Origin: Sternotherus odoratus | Taxonomy: Eukaryota > Chordata > Testudines > Kinosternidae | DNA length: 64,000 nt | Reading direction: 5' to 3' | Assembly: GCA_032164245.1 (NCBI GenBank) | Contig: JAVMKO010000001.1 | Coordinates: 250,985,644 to 251,049,643 of the forward strand | Shown here: one piece after another, positions 1 to 11,933 of the stretch | Layout of the letters: the number at the start of each line of letters is the position of its first letter | Numbering within the stretch: position 1 is the stretch's first letter | Translations under genes and position numbers: made by a program | The notes under the pieces: generated by a model | The model's database searches: none | Seen by the model: only the letters and a program-made list of their open reading frames with translations | Told to the model about the DNA's origin: nothing

Positions 1-3000
1 ATTTGAGCTCTGGTTGGTGGTTAAGCCTTGTAAATGACATCTTTCAAATGACACCTATTAAAAAGATGGAGGCTCCAACAGGGTATAGTAGTTTAAATTT
101 AAAAAGTTACTGAAAGACAACTTTATAGCAAAACAATTTAAGCCACACATTCTGAATATCTCCAGATGGAGCAAAATTTTCAAAATTGTAGAAAAAAATA
201 TCCTCTTGCATTAAATGTCCTTTAACTTAATAATAATTTTAAAAAGACCACTCATACCCTAAACCTGTAAGCACTTCAAATGCATAATCCCATGCACAGA
301 CTTTATCACACTAAGCACATAGTGCATAAAAGTGTTTCCAGCAATACACGTCAAGTCATGTGGCTACTTAAGAATGTTTGGGGTGATCCAAGATCACTGT
401 GGTGTGACAATATCAGCTACAACTACATGCCTATGTCAGAGGTTATTCAGGATATATGGGGAAATGGTTGGCCAAATCAGGGCAGGAAGTAACAGTTATT
501 TTGGACCAGTACTTAATGGTCTACAAAACTCAGACCATAATGTATTTTCTTTATTTTAAATATAAAAAGCAGCTAGTACTTTAAAAAAAAAGAGGTGGGG
601 GGGGGGGGGAGATCACTTCCCAGGAGACTATCAACTTAAATTTACTACCTCTCATGCACATTTAACAAATGCACAACTTTCAAGCACCCATCTTCCTATG
701 AATAAAAACAGCATCATGATGCAAAATTAAAACAGTAAAGCCAATATTTAAGTGCTATTAAAGTATACACATAATACCACTATATCCACATTTGAATGCC
801 TTCACTTCTTAAAATACTGTTTGGGGTGGGTCTCTCTTTAAAGTATAAAGTCAAGCAACAATGTAATGCTAAAAATTCTAGCATCAACTCCTCCTGAGAT
901 AACATTTTTCATTCACTGATAGTCTAAGTACACATACACTTCAAAATTGAAGCTGTCATTAATATTGCATATGGTAAACTTAGTAGACATTGGATAGTTA
1001 ACTAAAATCTTGATGTTGCATTCATAAACCCATGAGCAGTTTACAACGGCAACTTGCAAAGACAGAGATGGAGAACAGAAACCACACTACAAGAAGGAAA
1101 GAGATTATTACAAGTGAAAAATATCCTCACCAGCAGTAAAAGAAACAAAAATACTGACAAGTGTTCCTTTTATTCATTATAACTTTTGCCAAAAATTGTT
1201 CGGTTGCGATAGCTCCAGGTTTCTGATAAGTTGGGGGCTGAGGTTTATATTTTAATGTAAACTATAAAATTTGTTTCCCGATCTGGTTGGTGGTATTTAA
1301 TCTCTCTTTACTTCCTTGGAGATCTTTTTTTCAAATAGGTAAAGAAGAGAAGAAGAGTTACAGGGTTTTTGGTTTTGCTTTTAAATATAAATTTCTTGTG
1401 TGATTGACCCTGTGTCACGTACTGGCATCAAGATTTGGAGGAACATATTCCATCACTGATTGAGAACTAGGAATGACAAGTCAATGGGGGAGGAGGGAAA
1501 TGAAAATATTTTGCCTTGTTATACTTTATAACCTGGTAATTGTTATTTATAAATTTGTAATACAGTAGCAGCTATGGCTCAAATCAGATATTAAGGCACC
1601 CCCCCAAAAAAAACAAACCCCCCCCCCACACACACACACAAAAGGGCTGTCTATCCTGAACTTGAAGATGGGCTCAGAATGGTTTTGCACTCTGCATGTG
1701 TAGACCCATTCATATTGAAAATAGTGAACTACATCTCTATGAGGAAGGGAATTGCCTTTCTTGTATTTTATTGTAAGCAGCCTGGGACCATGAATTCTTG
1801 AAGGCCAGGGCAAAAGTATACTACACTAATTAGGCTACTGATCGCATTAAAACAGTGAATTTTCCTGAGTCGTCTAAGTTGGGAGATTTCAAGAGGACTT
1901 TTAAGTGAAAGTGCCATGCTTACCATCCAAGAATTAATTTGAGAGGAGACATAGGAGCTCTGTAGACCTTTTGGTTTTCTTATATCTGGACATATCTAGA
2001 GCACGGGAGGGTCCTTAACAAATCAGCAAGAAGCCTGCTCTGACAGAAGGGTTGTGTTGAGGTGGTCTAGTCCAGACCATCCTATATCACATTTTTCAAG
2101 AAACAGGTTTCAAACATCACTAGATCACAGCATGCCCACAAAAACCATTAGACTATTCACCATGTAAACTCTACCTAGAATAAGCAGGAGCATCATAATC
2201 TGACCCGTAAATATTTCTGGCTTGGATTTCAAATTTTTGCTTCATTTATATATTTACTCTTTGTATAGATAAATAACAAAACATGAGTATAGATGCATAT
2301 GTGCATATAAAACAAATATTGATAGTTTTCAAAGCAGCAGCATTCTTGGGTAACACTTTGGTATTTGGGTAGTGAAGACTAAGAAAAAAGATGAATTTTT
2401 ATAAAGTGCAGTGGTTCACCCAGCGAAGCAGATACTGAAACAGTAGGAACATCGAGAGACACAAAAAACAGGTGGGCAGTTCAGAATAACACAATGTAAC
2501 ATAACTACAATACCAGACAGACACTGTTTTGTTTAAAGGTAAATGGAGATTGAAAAGCTGGCTCAGTTCAACACTATCTGAATACACAATAGGCTTCTTG
2601 TGAGAGACAGGAGGCAGCTTAAAATGCTTCAAACTATAAGATAATGAAGAATGGGAAACTAGCTGACTCTCTCCTCCTGTCATTATCATCACTCTGCAAT
2701 CAGAGTCCACAATTTAAAAACAAAACATCCGATTGCCAGAGGTTGCTTTCCTGGTTAGTCAGTAAGACATCTCCTCTGACCACCATGGCAGCCTGCAGGT
2801 GGTGCTCTGCACTGCCATATAGGAAACTCTGGTTTGATTCCTGGTCTTAGTGACACCATTTCAGACATCTTAAGACTCCCAAGTAATGAATATTTCTGGG
2901 CAGCAATTTGGGGTTTGATACCAGGAAAACAATTGCTTATCTTCCCAAGTTTTCACTTCTTGAACAAATACAGTATTATTGTGTAGTTAGCTCGTTTAGC

Positions 3001-3131
3001 ACTAGGGTAAAGGTTGCAGAAGTGCTTCTTAAATTATGCAAACCCCACCCCACCCCGCTAATTAAAGAGATGTTTTGGTAGGTACTAAAGTGACATAACT
3101 AGTGTATCGCTATAAGAATGATGGTAGTAAA
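1..3131. other. Intronic sequence without recognised gene
   Basis: AT-rich sequence with no credible coding region; the longest open frames are about 100 codons, lack family similarity that I can see, and have no supporting codon pattern. It contains simple tracts: an A-run followed by a G-run near 580-610, and a C-run followed by a short CA repeat at about 1618-1641. No transposon boundary could be placed with confidence. Confidence 0.6.
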
Positions 3132-4165
3132 CAGGGTAGATTGATTTCAATTAGTGACTTAAATCACCATTTTAAACACAATTTAAATCAGCAAGCAGGC
3201 AGCTGTGATTTAAATCATGTTTTGTCTTTGTACTTTAGCTCTTTTCCTAAAGAAAGGTAGAGTCTCATGGGATGGTAACAATTAAAACATGTTGATTTCC
3301 AACTAATTATAGCCTTTACACTAAAGTTTGATGCTTCTTTTTGCTAACCAGGATGATACACTATCACTCTATACTTTTGTTTAAGCAACTGTAGAATTTA
3401 AACTTATATTTATGCAGATTCTTAATTTTTACCATTTTGTTAGAAGGAAGGGGAATGATGCACTTATTTACTAGCTTTATTTGGATGGAAATTCAAACAA
3501 TTAAAAATGCACAAAACAGCATTTTCAATTCCCCCCTCCCCCCACACACAATATTAATGCTACCTTAAATGTTCTGGATACATAAGAAAACATGTTTAAT
3601 AGAAATGTTATCAAAAATTGTTTTCATTTAAAACTGATTACACAAAAGTAGTATTATCTATAGTCAGTGAATACTGATTGTTCCTGATTCACCATGTCCT
3701 TTTAGATTTTAGAAATAGTACATCTCATTCTGTCTTTATTCATGGAAGAGGAAAACAAGCTTTTCTGCTTTTTACATCTCTTTCCCCCCCCCCCCTTAAT
3801 TTTGAATGGACTACTCATTGAACTACTTGAATAAACTGAAATAAGGAAAATATTCTCTCTGCAGCTGCAAAAGAGGCTACTGCTATCAAAAGTTAGGTTA
3901 GCACTTCAACAAACTTGTTCCAAATGCCTAGCCAGTGACTCCCACCAGTTCAGTGGTTTCATTTTCTTTAAAACTTTGCAACAAACATGTATAACTAAAT
4001 AGCTTTTGTATTTTGACTAAATATATTTTAATAGATTAGAATTTAGGTCTTAATATAGGTTATCAATTATAAATAAGTATATTATTTTAAAAAGAAACTG
4101 TATTTATTTAAATTGCATTTTTTATAAAAATCTGATCTAATAAAATCTGATTTTTAACCACCCTG
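3132..4165. mobile_element. Old DNA transposon with TIRs (about 1.03 kb)
   Basis: The left end reads cagggtagattgattt and the right end reads aaatctgatttttaaccaccctg as its imperfect inverse, i.e. a CAGGGTGGATTGATTT-type terminal inverted repeat that I recognise from non-autonomous elements common in sauropsid genomes. Subterminal gatttaaatca motifs near both ends (for example 3180-3216) fit this family. No clean target-site duplication is visible (taaa on the left, taag on the right), so the superfamily is not assigned. No transposase remnant was found, so the copy is non-autonomous. The copy is old, judged by the divergence between its two ends. Confidence 0.5.
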
Positions 4166-5509
4166 TAAGTGAACAGTCTCCAGAGCGAGTGTGAGCAAGG
4201 ATGACCTCATGCTGCACAAAATGTAATAGAAATAATTAAAAATAAAAACCTTGGGATTTATACAGGTGGAAATGAGGTATATCCTGGCAAAAGATCTCAT
4301 CACTACCAGTGCACAACTAAAAGGACGACAATATATGAAATTCTGCTCAACATATGTGACGGAAAACACTGCAGTGACCTAAATAATATACCAGCGGACA
4401 AACCAGTCATGGGTGTTTTGCAGGTATTTGATTAAGATTAATCATACACAAAATTGTACTCATTGTTGTACTTGCCAAAATCTACAGTACAGTAATTCAT
4501 AGTACCCTGAGAAATGTAAACATACGTTTGGAATCCTAGGTACCTACTTTTGGGGCGGGATGGTTCACAAAAAACAAAGTTAACAATCCACAATAAAAAC
4601 AGCAAGGTCTTCCCAATGCTATAGTAGGCCTTAACTAACTTCATGAGATAATCTAGTTTGGCAACAGCATGTAAATATGCAATTTTTATTAATAAAATTC
4701 AAACAACAACTTGACACATGGAATTGTTTATCTGTCCTTTGCTATATACAAGTAAATCTTGTGAAAATATGGTTTTGTAGCAGAAGGAATAATGGTACAA
4801 CTACCTAATTTTGAAAGACAACTTATTTTAAAAATCACAGAAATTAAATGTACAAATTTAAGTTGTATACATTAGAAATATTCAATTTCTGGTGCATCAC
4901 AATGAACTAATAATGTAATTTTTGTTTTAATTCAGTTTATTAATATGAACACACTATATTCAAATCACAGGGATTATAATTTACCTGATTTACATTTTTG
5001 AAGAGTTTGTCATATTAAAACCCATTCTGTAACCATTTTGATATAACGTTAGTGGCTTATTTTTATAGCCACTAACATGCCACAAATGCAACATGAAGTC
5101 ATTTTTCTGTCAAGTTTAAAATTAGATTAATTATGGGTTTCTGTATTATCTGATGGTGTCTTGTTTTCAGTTCCTTACTTCTCCGGAACTCAAGTCCCTC
5201 TTTCCCCACTACCTTGAGGTTACTGAACATTCCATTTGTACACATCTCTGAGCTTGGCTCCACTCAGTTTACACTTTTACATTTCAATCTAGATTGTCTC
5301 TTCATTGTGACCCTGGAACTCTTGATGCCAACTGGCAGAGGGCACTGAGGTAGAGCATAGGGATCCCCTGGGTCCGATGTTACAAAATAATGTGCCAAAG
5401 TGTAGCATGTGAGGTCTCTACCAAAGGCTATAAAACACTGGTCATCCTAACCTTTGTGAGATGTCTGTGCAGTTAACATTTAAAGAGTCATGTATCTATT
5501 CTGAAAGTT
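4166..5509. other. Intronic sequence without recognised gene
   Basis: AT-rich; no coding region, RNA gene or clear repeat boundary recognised. The part nearest 5400-5500 may still belong to the hAT fragment that follows, because the homology I recognise fades rather than stopping at a sharp junction. Confidence 0.5.
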
Positions 5510-6088
5510 ATCCCTACAAGTCAAAGCATGAAGGGACATCTGAATGTTTCGCATATCTGGCATGTAAATACTTCGCAACGATGCCATGTGAATGCCCATT
5601 CTCAATTTCAGGTGACATTGTAAATAAGAAGCAGGCAGCATACTCTCACATAAATGTAAATTAACTTGTTTATCTTAAGTGATTGATTGAACAAGTAGTA
5701 AGACTGAGTGAATTTGTAGATTCTGAAGTTTTACATAGTATTTTTTTACATAACTGCACTCAAAAAGAAAACAACGTTTGCAAGTTCCACTTTCATGAAA
5801 AAAAGACTGCACTACAGTATTTGTATGAGGTGAATTGAAAAATACTATTTCTTTTGTCTTTACAGTGCAAATATTTTCAATCAAAAATATAAAGTGGCCA
5901 CTGTACACTTTGTATTCAATGTTGTAGTTGAAATCCATATATTTGAAAATGTAGAAAAACATCAAATATTTATAATAAATGTAAAGTGGTATTTTATTGT
6001 TTAATAGTGTGATTAAGACGCCCATTAATCATGATTTTTTAAAATCTAGTTAATTTTCCGTTAATAGCATGCATTAACTGACAGCCTA
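5510..6088 (+). mobile_element. 3' part of a hAT DNA transposon, 5'-truncated
   Basis: A plus-strand remnant of the transposase C-terminal dimerisation region is followed by about 400 bp of 3' non-coding sequence and a terminal segment ending in gttaat-rich sequence and gacagcc-ta, matching the inverse of the TAGGGCTGTC-type terminus of a hAT family that I know from turtle and other vertebrate genomes. The 5' terminus and most of the transposase are missing, so no target duplication can be tested. The copy stops about 70 bp before the DIRS element starts. Confidence 0.7.
5515..5664 (+). pseudogene. Decayed hAT transposase C-terminal (hATC) dimerisation domain
   Basis: The frame ends in a stretch with cellular hATC hallmarks: a segment reading ACKYFATMPCECPFSISGD followed by IVNKK and an Asn-Val-Asn near the stop. 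In hAT transposases this region mediates dimerisation and usually shows a Pro-x-x-x-x-x-x-E-R-x-F-S core before a Gly-Asp or Gly-x-hydrophobic step; here the Glu is kept but the following Arg is Cys. A deletion appears to have removed a few residues before the core, relative to the family as I remember it. The upstream catalytic region is absent. Clearly not functional; interpretation is by recognition, without alignment. Confidence 0.65.
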
Positions 6089-6199
6089 CTATAAACAAAT
6101 TTAAGTGGAGCAGTGATATTGAGATGAAACTGGTAAGCTGTGTACTATTGCTTTGCGAGTAGCGAAGAGAAGGTTACTCACCTTGTGCAGTAACTGACT

Positions 6200-6377
6200 T
6201 TCTTTGAGATGAGTGTCCCTGTAGATGCTCCACTTCAGGTCAAGGTGCGCCCCAGCACCTTTGATCGGAGATTTCTACAGCAGTACTCCTGCAAACTGCG
6301 CACACGCTGTGCCTGCCTCTTGAGCTCTCAGCATCTGAACAGCGGATGCACAGCCCGGGCTCCTCAGTTCCTTCTCT
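6200..6377. repeat. DIRS terminal inverted repeat (3' end of element)
   Basis: About 178 bp that is the inverse complement of 11934-12110 with scattered mismatches. Shared blocks include gtgctccacttcagg, ccagcacctttgat, tgtgcctgcctcttgagctc and cgggctcctcagttccttct. The outward extension at about 6165-6197 is not part of the inverted repeat but pairs with the internal complementary region. Confidence 0.9.
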
Positions 6378-6464
6378 ACAATGGAGTGTGTTACAAAGTC
6401 CCTAGTAGAGTGGAGGAGGGTGGGTAGCGGAGCACCTGCGGGGACACTCATCTCTAAGAACGCC

Positions 6465-6540
6465 AGTACTGCACAAGGTGAGTAACCTTCTCTTCTTCTT
6501 CTTCGAGAGAGATATCCCTGTGGGTGCTCCACTTCAGGTG
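6465..6540. repeat. DIRS internal complementary region
   Basis: The first part (about 6465-6500, containing gcacaaggtgagtaacctt) is the inverse complement of the 3' extension at about 6165-6197. The second part (about 6491-6540, containing tcgagagagatatccctgtg and gtgctccacttcagg) is the inverse complement of the outer end of the 5' terminal repeat near 12060-12110. A junction segment complementary to both element ends is the hallmark of DIRS elements. Confidence 0.85.
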
Positions 6541-6558
6541 ACGGAAAAGCAGTATCCC

Positions 6559-8113
6559 TTAGGATGGTTGGGACTTCGTATGAGGTAAGAACGGTGTTTG
6601 CAAGACAGCTCTACTCAGTCTGGTGTCATATGCTGCAGTGTGGAGGAGAGTGCAATGGTTAGCGAAGGTTAGATGCCCAGGTAGCTGCCTTGCATATGTC
6701 AGACAGTGGGACATTACATAGAAAAGCCATGGAGGTGGAGACAGCTCTAGTAGAGTGTGTCCTAATTGATATAGGAGGTTGTACTTTCCTGAGTTGGTAA
6801 CAAAGACGTATGCAGTCATCAATCCATTTGGAAAGTCTCTGTGTGGATATGGCATTGCCCTGTGAGCAATAGACACAAAACACTCGGGGTGGGGGGAGGG
6901 GTTTCTAAATGGTTTTGTTCTATCCAGGTAAAAGGAGAATGCTCTATGCACATCAAGGGTGTGCACTGACATTTCAAAGGCGTTCGCATGAGGCTTTGGG
7001 AAAAATATTGGGAGGCATATAGGTTCAATGAGGTGAAAAAGTGTGCATCTTGGGTAAGAACTCTGGATGCATGCGGAGTGTGACTTTATCCCGGAAGAAT
7101 GTTGTATATGGTGAGTCTGCCATAAGCACCCCCATTTCTCCTACTCGTCTGGCAGACGTAATTGCTAGGAGGAAGGCAGTATTCACGGATAGGTGGAGAA
7201 GGGAGGGGGTAGTCTTTGGTTCAAAGGGCTTATCCATCCGGGCTTTGAGGACTAGGTGTAAATCCCATGGTGAAGCAGATACCCTTCAGGAACCTTTTGG
7301 TGATAGGATGGGCAAAGACTGTATCACTGTCAACCTTGTAGTGGAAAGCGGTGATTGCTGGGAGGTAGACCTTGAGTGAGCTCGTAGAAAGGCCAGATGT
7401 TTTAAGGCAGCGGTTCTCTGGGGGTTGCCGGCCACTTCTAGGGGGGGTTGCGTGCTCCCGGTGCTGCTGACATGCGGCCAAATCGATTACTTCCGCATTC
7501 GGCAGCTTTTCGGTGGACATGCCGCCCGCTTCACAGTGTATGCCGAAATCCACCAAAGTGATTGCTTCCGGTTTCGGCAGATACTGTCAAGTGTGCGGCA
7601 TGTCCACCGAAAAGCCGCCGAATGCGGAAGTAATCAATTCGGTGGCATTTTGGCAGATATACAAGGGTCATGACGTCACACAAGAAAAAAAAAAAGGGTT
7701 GCGGTTCTACAAAGTTTGAGAACCACTGTTTTAAGGTGTAGCAGGTAAATCCAGTATCAATGGTTGTGAAGCAGAAGCTGGAGAAGTTTGTCTGTGAGCA
7801 CATCACGCTGTGAACCTTTTTCATTTATGCAGTAAAGTAGTGCGCGTGTTCTGCTGTGCAGCAAGACAGAACATACCTGGTCCAAACATCTGAACTCTGT
7901 ATTAGAGAACCATTGATCAGCCAGGCCTTCAGGTGGAGGCGTTGTACTTCGGGGTGCAATAGTTGTCCCCGGTGTTGTGACAGAAAGTTGTTGAGTGGGG
8001 AAAGTGAAAGGGGAGGCTTGACTGACATGCACAAGAGAAAGGGGTATCACAGTTGTCTGGACCATGCCGGGGCTATGAGGATGACGTTGGCTCTCTCCGT
8101 TTGTATCTTTCAA
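6559..8113 (-). pseudogene. DIRS tyrosine recombinase, split by a hAT insertion and frameshifted
   Basis: Recognisable pieces, in order on the minus strand: an N-terminal helical part (about 8000-7740) ending at the inserted hAT element; its continuation at 7407-7230 (STSSLKVYLPAITAFHYKVD); the first catalytic-Arg box, SARRVGE, near 7133-7153; the conserved TLDVHRAFSFYLDRT segment near 6905-6960; and the His-x-x-Arg box (HSTR), with His at 6755-6757 and Arg at 6746-6748. In the frame that fits the last conserved box, the residue after the His at 6655-6657 is Cys (TGC, 6652-6654) where tyrosine recombinases carry the nucleophilic Tyr. A one-base frame change lies between the HxxR box and this position. 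The product is therefore dead several times over. Confidence 0.8.
7408..7728. mobile_element. Non-autonomous hAT element (321 bp) inserted in the DIRS recombinase
   Basis: The ends are cagcggttctc and gagaaccactg, imperfect inverted repeats of the CAGNGGTTCTC type, and the element is flanked by a perfect 8-bp duplication ttttaagg (7400-7407 and 7729-7736), the diagnostic length for hAT. Inside is a long imperfect palindrome: attacttccgcattcggc near 7487 returns inverted as gccgaatgcggaagtaat near 7618. There is no transposase. An A-run with a tgacgtca-containing segment lies near its right end. It is younger than the DIRS element it interrupts. Confidence 0.93.
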
Positions 8114-8166
8114 ATTACTCTGTGCAGAGCCATTGGTGGGAATGCATACATGAGAGTCTCAATCCA

Positions 8167-9551
8167 TCAGAGCATAAAGGTGTCCCCCTGTGAGTGTTTC
8201 CCAGGCCTGCTCTGGAACAGAATGTTGGGCATTTGTTTGTTGCTGTGGCAAATAGGTCCAGTTGGGGATAATGGTTTTGTTCTATGGTTTTGGATGATGG
8301 AAAGGAAATGGAGGCAGGCATTGCATATAGCTCGTAGTTCTAGCAAGTTTATGTGAAGCATGGTTTCCGAAGCAGCCCAGAGCCCCTGGGTGGTGAGGTG
8401 GCCAATGTGTGCTCCCCATACTGTGAGGGATGCATCTGTGGTGATGATAATCGAAGGGAGATCTTGTCTGAAGGGAAACCCAGTACAGAGGTTGATGGAA
8501 GAGGGTCCACCACAGAAGCAAGTCCTTGACATTCTGGGGCACAGTTAATAACCTGTTTAGCCTGTGCTTGCTTGGTTTGTATACTGTGGTTAGTCAACCC
8601 TGAAGGCATCACATGCAAAGGCACACATTTGGGACCACAAATGTGCAAGCAGTCACATGTCCTAGGAGCTGTAAGGAGTCTGACTGTAGTCTGGTACATA
8701 TCTGGGTAATAAAGTCACGAATTGTGAGGAATCTGTCCAGAGGAAGAGATGCAAGACCAGTGGTGGAATCGAGATGGGCACCGATGAAGTTGATTTGCTG
8801 GGTAGGTCGTAAAGTAGATTTGTTTTTGTTTATTTGCAGGCCCAAGGTGCGGAAGCAGTGACGGGTTACAAGAGTTGCATGGTTCGCTTCCAACTGAGTG
8901 GGAGCCTTGAGGAGACAATCATCCAGGTAAGGAAATATGAGGATTCTCTTTTTTCTGAGATGAGCTATTACAGCTGCTAACACCTCGGAGAAGACACGTG
9001 GTGTGGTGGACTCTGTATTGGTAGTGACGCGCTCCCAGAGCAAATCTGAGGAAACATTGATGCATAGGGGTAGATAGAGACATGGAAATTAGCATCTTGA
9101 AGGTCGAGGGATGAAAAATCAATCTCCTTGCTCCAGCGTTGGAATTATCATTGGGAGAGTAACCATCCGGAATTTTTGTTTCTTGACAAACATGTTCAAA
9201 CGTCAAACATCGAGGATGGGGCACCAGCTGCCATTTCTCTTTTGTCAAGAAGTAGTGGGAGTAAAACCCTTTCCCTCTGTGTTGAGGGGGTACCTCCTCT
9301 ATTGCTCTGAGATGTATGAGGTGGTGTTCCTCCTGACAGAGCAAATGTTCTACAGAGGGGTCCCTGAAGAGAAACAGGGTGGGATGATGGGTGGGAGGTA
9401 AGGAGAGGAAGGGGATGGCATAACCCGATCTGATAATTTCAAGAACCCATCTGTCCATAGTGATGGATTCCCAATTGGTCAGGAATGGACGCAGTGTCCA
9501 AAAATATGGTTGGTTGGAGTTGGTGCTGGAGAAGGTGTGAGGTTTTCTCAC
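8167..9551 (-). pseudogene. DIRS reverse transcriptase and RNase H, frameshifted
   Basis: The reverse transcriptase starts near 9551 with a segment containing MDRWVLEIIRSGY and a following GAIEEVPP-like block (here LRAIEEVPPQ), both usual in DIRS reverse transcriptases. The catalytic YLDD box is intact at 8918-8929, but it lies in a different frame from the N-terminal part. RNase H follows, with a TTDAS aspartate box near 8434 and a HINLLELRA glutamate box about 30 residues on. At least three frame changes separate these parts. In an active element this enzyme copies the RNA to DNA and removes the RNA strand. The protein is clearly inactive as a continuous product. Confidence 0.85.
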
Positions 9552-9647
9552 CTTTCAACCAAAATTTCAAATTTGCTTATTTGGGTTAGGAGGGTGTGTC
9601 GCCATTGATTGCGGGTGGCGATGCCGCTGGTTCCTTGGTGTATGTCG

Positions 9648-11800
9648 TCATTTTTGTGTATCACATTGTCTTAAAGGTGGGTGTTGCGCAAAAGTATGGT
9701 AACGAGGTTGTTGGTATGGCTGATATCTATATTGTCTCTTCTTTGAAGCAGGTGGTTGGATGCCTAAGGATCGGAGTGTGGCATGGGAGTCCTTCATGGA
9801 GTGAAGGACCTCATTAGTGTTAGAGGCAAAGAGCTTGTCTCCATCAAAGGGGAGATCAACTGTATTCTGTATCTCCTTCGAAAAAGAGGAAGAAACAAAC
9901 CATGAAGCCCAGCACATGACAACAGCCATGGCTGTGGACCTGGCAGCTGTGTCTGCAGTGTCGAGTGTGGCTTGAAGAGCTGTGCGGGATATCAGTTGGC
10001 CTTCAGGCACCAATGCTTTGAATAGTTGTTTATTCTCCAACATATTGTCAATAAATTGCATTATCTTAGCATAGTTTCTGTGGTCATATTTTGCTAAGAG
10101 CGCCACATAATTTGCCACTCTGAACTGCAAAGTGGAAGAAGAGTACACTTTGCAGCCAAAGAAGTCCAGTCTTTGCGATCTCTGTCCGATGGATTGTATT
10201 GAAAGGGTTGGTATTTGTTTTTCTGGTTGGCCACATCCACCACTAGCGAATTTGGTGAGGGGTGCGTGAACAGAAACTCAGAATCCTTGGATGGGACAAA
10301 AATATTTGCAGTCCAGTCTCTTGCTAGTGGACATTATTGTAGCTGGGGTCTGCCAAATAGATTTAGCTGGTTCCATAATGGCCCTATTAATTGGTAGGGC
10401 AAGTTTGGAGGAGGTCGCAGCTTGCAGGATATCAGTGAGCTGGTGTTGTGTTTCAGATACCTACTCCAGGGTAATCTTAAGCTCTTCTGCTACTCTCTGA
10501 AACAACTCTTGAAAGTGAGCAAGATCAGCAGTAGTGGGAGATGGTGGGGGCACTATGGTGTGCTGGGGTGTTATTGCTGTAGAGGAGGTATGTGGGGCAG
10601 TGTCTTCTGTACGGGTGGCAGCCACTTCAGGTCTTATCTGGGTTTCAGTGTAAGCTGTTAGTGGAGGGAGCCTGACATGTTTTCTCCAGGCAGCCCACAG
10701 AACAACTGAGTTTGGTGCAGTGTAGTTCCATGGACCCCAGTGTGGCCATTGCCCTGGGGGGGGCATAGGTAGTCCCATCCGGGGATTACCATACCGGTGT
10801 GGGTAGCCTTGAGGATATGGAGATCTCACAGTAGTGCGTGTCCCAGTTGTAGGAAACTGAGTCTGTAAAGAATATTGAGAGGAAAATATCTGGTCCTCAT
10901 ATTCCTCTTCCTGGTCCTCTTCCTTCATTAGAGGGGCTTGAAGTGGCAGAGGAGTACTGAGGGTAGGATGTGAGAGGTCTCAGTGATAGACTGGTGTCAA
11001 GAGGAGGAGAGCATGAGACACCCTTCATTCCCCTTTGTGTAGAAACTGAAGTGGAGCTGACTGAGCTGGTGGGGCTAGGGTCCAGAGGGACATCTGCTGC
11101 TGCACCACAGGGTGTCGCGGGGTGCCAGCTGGCTCTGCAGAGTAGGTGCCCCTGAGGTCGGTACCACAGTAGAAGCAAAAGCTATCAGGGGGCTCGGTGC
11201 CGAAAGCGCTGGCTGAAAAAGTGGCACCGGAAGATCAGAGGGTGTTGCCGCAGCCTCTGCTTCTGTTGTTGGCACCGTGAGAGCTCTTAGCACCGCGCTG
11301 ACAATGTTGACTAAAGGAGAGCTGGAAGAGGCAGGCATCTGAAAGCCCTGTGCCTTGGCACCGTGGAGAGAAGCGGCAGACTCTCAGTAGGTGCCTGAGG
11401 TGCCAGCCATGTGAAAAGTGCTGAGCTGGGGTTTTGACATTTTTCCCAACAAGGGGCTTCTGAGAGGAAAGGAAGCTGGCCATTTTTTTAGTTTCTCTTT
11501 ACCTCTGGAGGGTGTCACAGAGCTTTTCTGTCCAGGGTCAGACGCAGATCTAAGGGAATCCTGAAGGAGCAGCATTTTCAGCCTGAGCTCCCTGTCCTTG
11601 CAAGTCCATGTTTTCAGTTTGTTACAGTGGATGCATTTTTGGGGTACATGAGACTTCTCCAAACAGCGTATGCATGGTGAAGGCCCATCTGAAATGGGGA
11701 TGGCATCCCTACAGGAGGTGCATCTCTTGAAGCCTGGGGAACCAGGCATATCCAAACCACGGAGGGGTTTTTTTTGTTGTTGTTTTTTCTTCTTCTTCAA
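9648..11800 (-). pseudogene. DIRS Gag-like region, frameshifted
   Basis: Several minus-strand frames together make the first coding region of the element. The N-terminal piece (11800-11384) begins with a Lys-rich stretch and has clustered Cys/His pairs (KRCTSC, then CIRCLEKSH, then CIHCNKLK), suggestive of a zinc-binding region. The middle (about 11178-10461) is rich in Pro, Gln, Tyr and acidic residues and of low complexity. The C-terminal piece (10148-9648) has the helical core typical of DIRS Gag-like proteins, with the segment RVANYVALLAKYDHRNY near its start, and ends in a Tyr/Gln/Pro-rich tail. In-frame continuity is lost at least three times, so no full protein can be made. The exact start codon is uncertain; 11800 is simply the first Met of the longest early frame. 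Confidence 0.7.
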
Positions 11801-11933
11801 AGAAATAAATGTAACATTTAAAGTAACCTGTCTAACTGGTGACCCTAATGACTAAAACTATGCCACTAAACTAAGAAACTAACTAACTAGTCTGAGAGAG
11901 CACTGCTGAACTCAGTCTCTATCCGGGGACGGG

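Noticed and set aside
5675..6025. 116-codon minus-strand frame
   Set aside because: Antisense to the 3' non-coding part of the hAT fragment; AT-rich composition explains the Phe/Tyr/Ile-rich translation.
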